NCBI GenBank assembly: GCA_910585905.1
Contig: CAJUID010000050.1
Coordinates: forward strand, 1-17,804
Direction of reading: 5' to 3'
Origin: an uncultured Lachnospiraceae bacterium
GTDB taxonomy: Bacteria; Bacillota; Clostridia; Lachnospirales; Lachnospiraceae
Length of the DNA: 17,804 nt
In this document: positions 15,510-17,804 of the stretch, in pieces
Layout of the letters: every line of letters begins with the position of its first letter
How positions within the stretch are numbered: position 1 is the stretch's first letter
Program-made: the position numbers and the translations under genes
The notes under the pieces: generated by a model
What the model was told of the DNA's origin: nothing
Seen by the model: the letters and a program-made list of their open reading frames with translations, nothing else
Databases searched by the model: none

Positions 15510-15527
15510 CTTAGCAATGATAAGATT
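15486..15527. promoter_or_regulatory. Probable TetR operator: inverted repeat plus a third half-site
   Basis: ATTGGTAAGATT (15486-15497) is the inverted match, at 11 of 12 positions, of AATCTTAGCAAT (15507-15518), with nine bases between them. A third copy in direct orientation, AATGATAAGATT (15516-15527), matches the first at 10 of 12. The sites cover the promoter spacer, the -10 box and the start of transcription, as expected for self-repression by the regulator encoded just downstream. Confidence 0.65.
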
Positions 15528-15540
15528 GGAGGAAAGATGT

Positions 15541-16152
15541 ATGAGAGAAAAGCCTTATCATCATGGAAATTTGCGACGTGCCTTAATCGAAATGGGAATA
15601 GAGTTTATTGAACAGGAAGGGGAAGAATCGCTATCTTTACGAAAAATAGCTGAAATGTGTGGTGTCAGTAATGCAGCACCTTATGCTCATTTTAAGACCA
15701 AAGATGAATTTATAATTGCAATGCAGCAGTATGTTATGGATTTATTTTCTGCTGCATTAGAGAAAACAGCTATGGAATATAAAGACGATCCTTCCTTACT
15801 TCCTATGCTTGGAAAAACATATGTGATGTTCTTTTATCAAAATCCATTTTACTTTGATTTTCTATTTTCACGCAAAAACATTAGCATAAAATTATCTTTT
15901 GATGATGCTGATACAGATGAAAATACGCCGTTAGCTATTTTGCAAAAAACAGCTACAATGATTTTTCGCAAGGTAAAACTTCCAGAAAAAGTAATACAGG
16001 ATAAAATTATTGCTATGTGGGCTTTGGTGCATGGGTTAGCTGCTATTGTTACAATGCCGAATATTGAATATGATGATACTTGGGAAACAAGGATAGAAGA
16101 AATCATTAAGTCCGTTTCTATACCTTATCAAATGCAGGAGGATAAAGAATGA
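15541..16152 (+). CDS. TetR/AcrR family transcriptional regulator
   Basis: The protein is 203 aa from the ATG at 15541, which has GGAGG eight bases upstream. The frame is open 18 residues further, but that part overlaps the operator and promoter. Residues about 8-55 are the TetR DNA-binding domain, with LSLRKIAEMCGVSNAAPYAHF (31-51) as the helix-turn-helix. The remainder is a helical ligand-binding domain. It probably represses its own operon through the repeats at 15486-15527, with release by an unknown small molecule. It overlaps the next gene by four bases (ATGA). Confidence 0.9.
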   Translation: MREKPYHHGNLRRALIEMGIEFIEQEGEESLSLRKIAEMCGVSNAAPYAHFKTKDEFIIAMQQYVMDLFSAALEKTAMEYKDDPSLLPMLGKTYVMFFYQNPFYFDFLFSRKNISIKLSFDDADTDENTPLAILQKTATMIFRKVKLPEKVIQDKIIAMWALVHGLAAIVTMPNIEYDDTWETRIEEIIKSVSIPYQMQEDKE

Positions 16153-16658
16153 ACATTTTAATACACGATTTAAGTTATGAACAATTTCAATCTCTATTTC
16201 CTGATATATATAATGATGTATATATTATTTCAGATACTGGGACAATACAACATTGTATTGGCTGTTTTGGTTGTTGGATAAAAACTCCTGGTAAATGTGT
16301 ATTAAAAGATGGATATGGCAATATGGGGGCATTACTCTCGAAGAGTGAGAAACTAACCATTATCAGCCAATGTTTTTATGGCAGTTACAGTCCATTTGTG
16401 AAAAACGTTTTAGACCGAAGTATTCCTTGGCTGCTCCCATTTTTCAAAATAAAAAACAACGAAACTCATCATAAAAGACGCTATCAAAACAAAATGCAGC
16501 TTGCAGTTCATTTTTATGGTAATAATATCACTACAGCAGAAAAAGAAACTGCTAAGAAACTGGTAAAAGCAAATTGTGCTAATTTTTACGTGAAGAATTA
16601 TGAAATTTCATTTTCTAATTCTTTAAAAAAATTATGCGGAAAGGTCACGACCATATGA
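16149..16658 (+). CDS. Flavodoxin-fold / iron-sulfur-flavoprotein-like oxidoreductase
   Basis: The protein is 169 aa with an alternating alpha/beta pattern. It carries CIGCFGCWIKTPGKC (36-50), the CxGCxxCxxxTPGxC signature found in FMN-dependent flavoproteins related to NADPH-dependent FMN reductases. The N-terminal phosphate-binding loop is atypical (MNILIHDLS rather than the GSPR type), so FMN binding is less certain than in the next gene. Start and stop overlap both neighbours as ATGA. It probably acts with the next protein in a redox or detoxification step. The substrate is unknown. Confidence 0.7.
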   Translation: MNILIHDLSYEQFQSLFPDIYNDVYIISDTGTIQHCIGCFGCWIKTPGKCVLKDGYGNMGALLSKSEKLTIISQCFYGSYSPFVKNVLDRSIPWLLPFFKIKNNETHHKRRYQNKMQLAVHFYGNNITTAEKETAKKLVKANCANFYVKNYEISFSNSLKKLCGKVTTI

Positions 16659-17293
16659 AAATTTGCATTTTAAACGGAAGCCCCAAAGCAGGTAAAAGCA
16701 CCTCTGAATTACTTATTGAATATTTAATGACATTTATCAAAGGAAACGATGTAGTAATATATAATGTATGTAAAACGGATTTGTCCAAGGTGCAGTTCTC
16801 ACAGATACAAAGCAGTGAGGTACTTATATTTGCATTTCCTCTGTATGTTGACAGTATCAATTCACACTTGCTGCGTTTTCTTATTAAGCTTGAAAACATG
16901 GGATTCAGCAATAAAAATATTACTGTTTACTGTATGATTAACAACGGCTTTTATGAGGGCTGGCAAAATCATGTGGCTGCCGATATTATGAAAAACTGGT
17001 GTAAGGCTGTTGGCCTAACCTATGGTCAAACGCTTGGAATTGGGGCAGGAGAAATGCTTCCATTTTTTAAAGATGTACCTTTAGGTTATGGTCCTAACAA
17101 GAACATTGGAATTGCACTTCAAGAACTGAGCCACAATATATTATCTCTAGATCAGGGGGACGATTTATTTACTTCACCAAATTGGCCGAGATTACTTTGG
17201 AAAATAGCATCTTCCTTTATCTTTTGGTATCCTAAAGCAAAAAAGAATGGATTAAAAAGAAAAAATTTATATTCCCCACACTCTCAAATATGA
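16655..17293 (+). CDS. NAD(P)H-dependent FMN reductase-like flavoprotein
   Basis: The protein is 212 aa. MKICILNGSPKAGKSTSE (1-18) is the flavodoxin-type phosphate-binding loop. A later FAFPLYVDSI matches the second FMN-contact region (FxxPxYxxS), and CMINNGFYEG fits the third. I use the ATG at 16655 because it overlaps the upstream stop as ATGA and starts the conserved strand. The ATG 21 bases earlier would only add MRKGHDH. It is the last gene of the TetR operon. No terminator follows, and a convergent gene fragment ends one base away. Confidence 0.78.
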   Translation: MKICILNGSPKAGKSTSELLIEYLMTFIKGNDVVIYNVCKTDLSKVQFSQIQSSEVLIFAFPLYVDSINSHLLRFLIKLENMGFSNKNITVYCMINNGFYEGWQNHVAADIMKNWCKAVGLTYGQTLGIGAGEMLPFFKDVPLGYGPNKNIGIALQELSHNILSLDQGDDLFTSPNWPRLLWKIASSFIFWYPKAKKNGLKRKNLYSPHSQI

Positions 17294-17294
17294 A

Positions 17295-17690
17295 TCAAAT
17301 TAACTCATCAATCCGACCAGACTGTATGATTTTAAGATTGGTTTTAATTCGTTCCTCTGACCAATCCCACCATTTCAGTTCCAACAACCTTGCGATTGTC
17401 ACGTCATCAAATCGCTTGCGTATAGGCTTGGCAGGCACACCACCAACAATTGTATATGGCGGTATGTCCTTAGTAACCACTGCACGGGTACCAATAATTG
17501 CTCCATCTCCAATCGTTACTCCAGAAAGAATCACAGCTTCATAGCCAATCCATACATCATTGCCAATGATGATATCACCCTTATTATCCCATGCGGCCGT
17601 AATATTTGCCACATCTAAACCCCATTCTTCAAAAAAGATAGGGAACGGATACGTCGATAAGGATTGCAGAGAGTGATTTGCGCTTGTGAA
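17295..17690 (-). pseudogene. 5'-truncated xenobiotic acetyltransferase (Vat/CatB hexapeptide family)
   Basis: The open frame of 131 codons encodes the C-terminal two thirds of a left-handed beta-helix acetyltransferase. It reads ANHSLQSLSTYPF first, where the family has its active-site His, then hexapeptide repeats (IIIGNDVWIG, VTIGDGAIIG), the GGVPAKPIRKRF hallmark and WWDW near the C-terminus. Full-length members are about 200-215 aa and acetylate streptogramin A or chloramphenicol. Here homology stops at a TGA (17691-17693), with unrelated DNA beyond. The only in-frame start, a GTG at 17610-17612, would remove the active-site His and lacks a ribosome site. I read it as a remnant without activity. 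Confidence 0.72.
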
Positions 17691-17760
17691 TCAGCTCTGC
17701 GTTTTTACCTCAAGCTCTTTAATGACGGTTACTTGCAAACCTTTTGCCCTTAGTCAAATA

Positions 17761-17780
17761 CCCCGCTGCAAGCAACGGGG
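17761..17780. repeat. GC-rich palindrome near the window end
   Basis: CCCCGCTGC, two bases, then GCAACGGGG form a 20-base near-palindrome with one mismatched pair. Such GC-rich hairpins often lie at the edges of mobile elements in Clostridia. It is not followed by a good T-tract on either strand, so I do not call a terminator. Nothing else in 17694-17804 is recognisable. Confidence 0.35.
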
Positions 17781-17804
17781 CATGACTTAGCTTCTTTTTA
17801 GCAA

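Noticed and set aside
15487..15540. 18-residue upstream extension of the TetR regulator
   Set aside because: It lies in the promoter and operator, and the ATG at 15541 has a proper GGAGG.
17694..17760. Short minus-strand frame ending VTVIKELEVKTQS next to the acetyltransferase remnant
   Set aside because: It is only about 18 codons after a stop, with no start; it could be the tail of a mobile-element gene but cannot be supported.

Overview
The window looks like a stretch of chromosome from a low-GC Gram-positive anaerobe of the class Clostridia, most likely the family Lachnospiraceae. The reasons are strong AGGAGG-type ribosome binding sites, TTGACA/TAAAAT-type promoters, A/T-rich intergenic DNA, and the gene set: a YitJ-type homocysteine methyltransferase/MTHFR fusion, a FliB-like cysteine-rich protein beside pyrE, a zinc-dependent phospholipase C-like protein and a CNNM/CorC protein. 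The genus cannot be told from the sequence alone.

Layout from left to right. A tRNA-Gln(CUG), cut by the window edge, has its own promoter (1-113, minus). Next come a 622-aa bifunctional methionine/folate enzyme (196-2064, minus) and a roughly 206-bp intergenic repeat with inverted ends, internal hairpins and a 53-codon ORF (2145-2350). A two-gene metal ABC transporter follows (ATPase then permease, 2355-3883, minus), with a consensus promoter and a long leader but no binding-protein gene. Then come a 709-aa polytopic GT-C-like membrane protein (4222-6351, minus), a zinc-dependent PLC-like protein (6632-7219, minus) and, divergently, a CNNM/CBS/CorC protein (7446-8774, plus) whose terminator stem overlaps its stop codon.

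The most unusual region is 8846-13020 (minus). It holds a MinD/ParA-like ATPase whose Walker A lysine is missing, followed by two paralogous proteins that join an alpha-helical (TerB-like) N-terminal domain to a right-handed parallel beta-helix. I do not recognise this trio as a named system. Neither beta-helix protein has a signal peptide, so they look cytoplasmic or membrane-associated. The arrangement suggests a positioning or scaffold module, but that is inference.

Next is a minus-strand operon: pyrE, an unlisted 49-aa single-pass membrane protein (14311-14460), then a FliB-like Cys-rich protein whose start codon overlaps the small gene's stop. The small protein fills an apparent gap, and the overlap explains why the FliB-like gene has no Shine-Dalgarno of its own.

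The right end (about 15480-17804) is visibly richer in A/T and looks acquired. A TetR-family regulator with an inverted-repeat operator inside its own promoter heads a three-gene operon with two flavodoxin-fold oxidoreductases, joined by ATGA overlaps. One base after that operon ends, a convergent 5'-truncated xenobiotic acetyltransferase (Vat/CatB type) begins, and the window closes on unrecognised DNA with a GC-rich palindrome.
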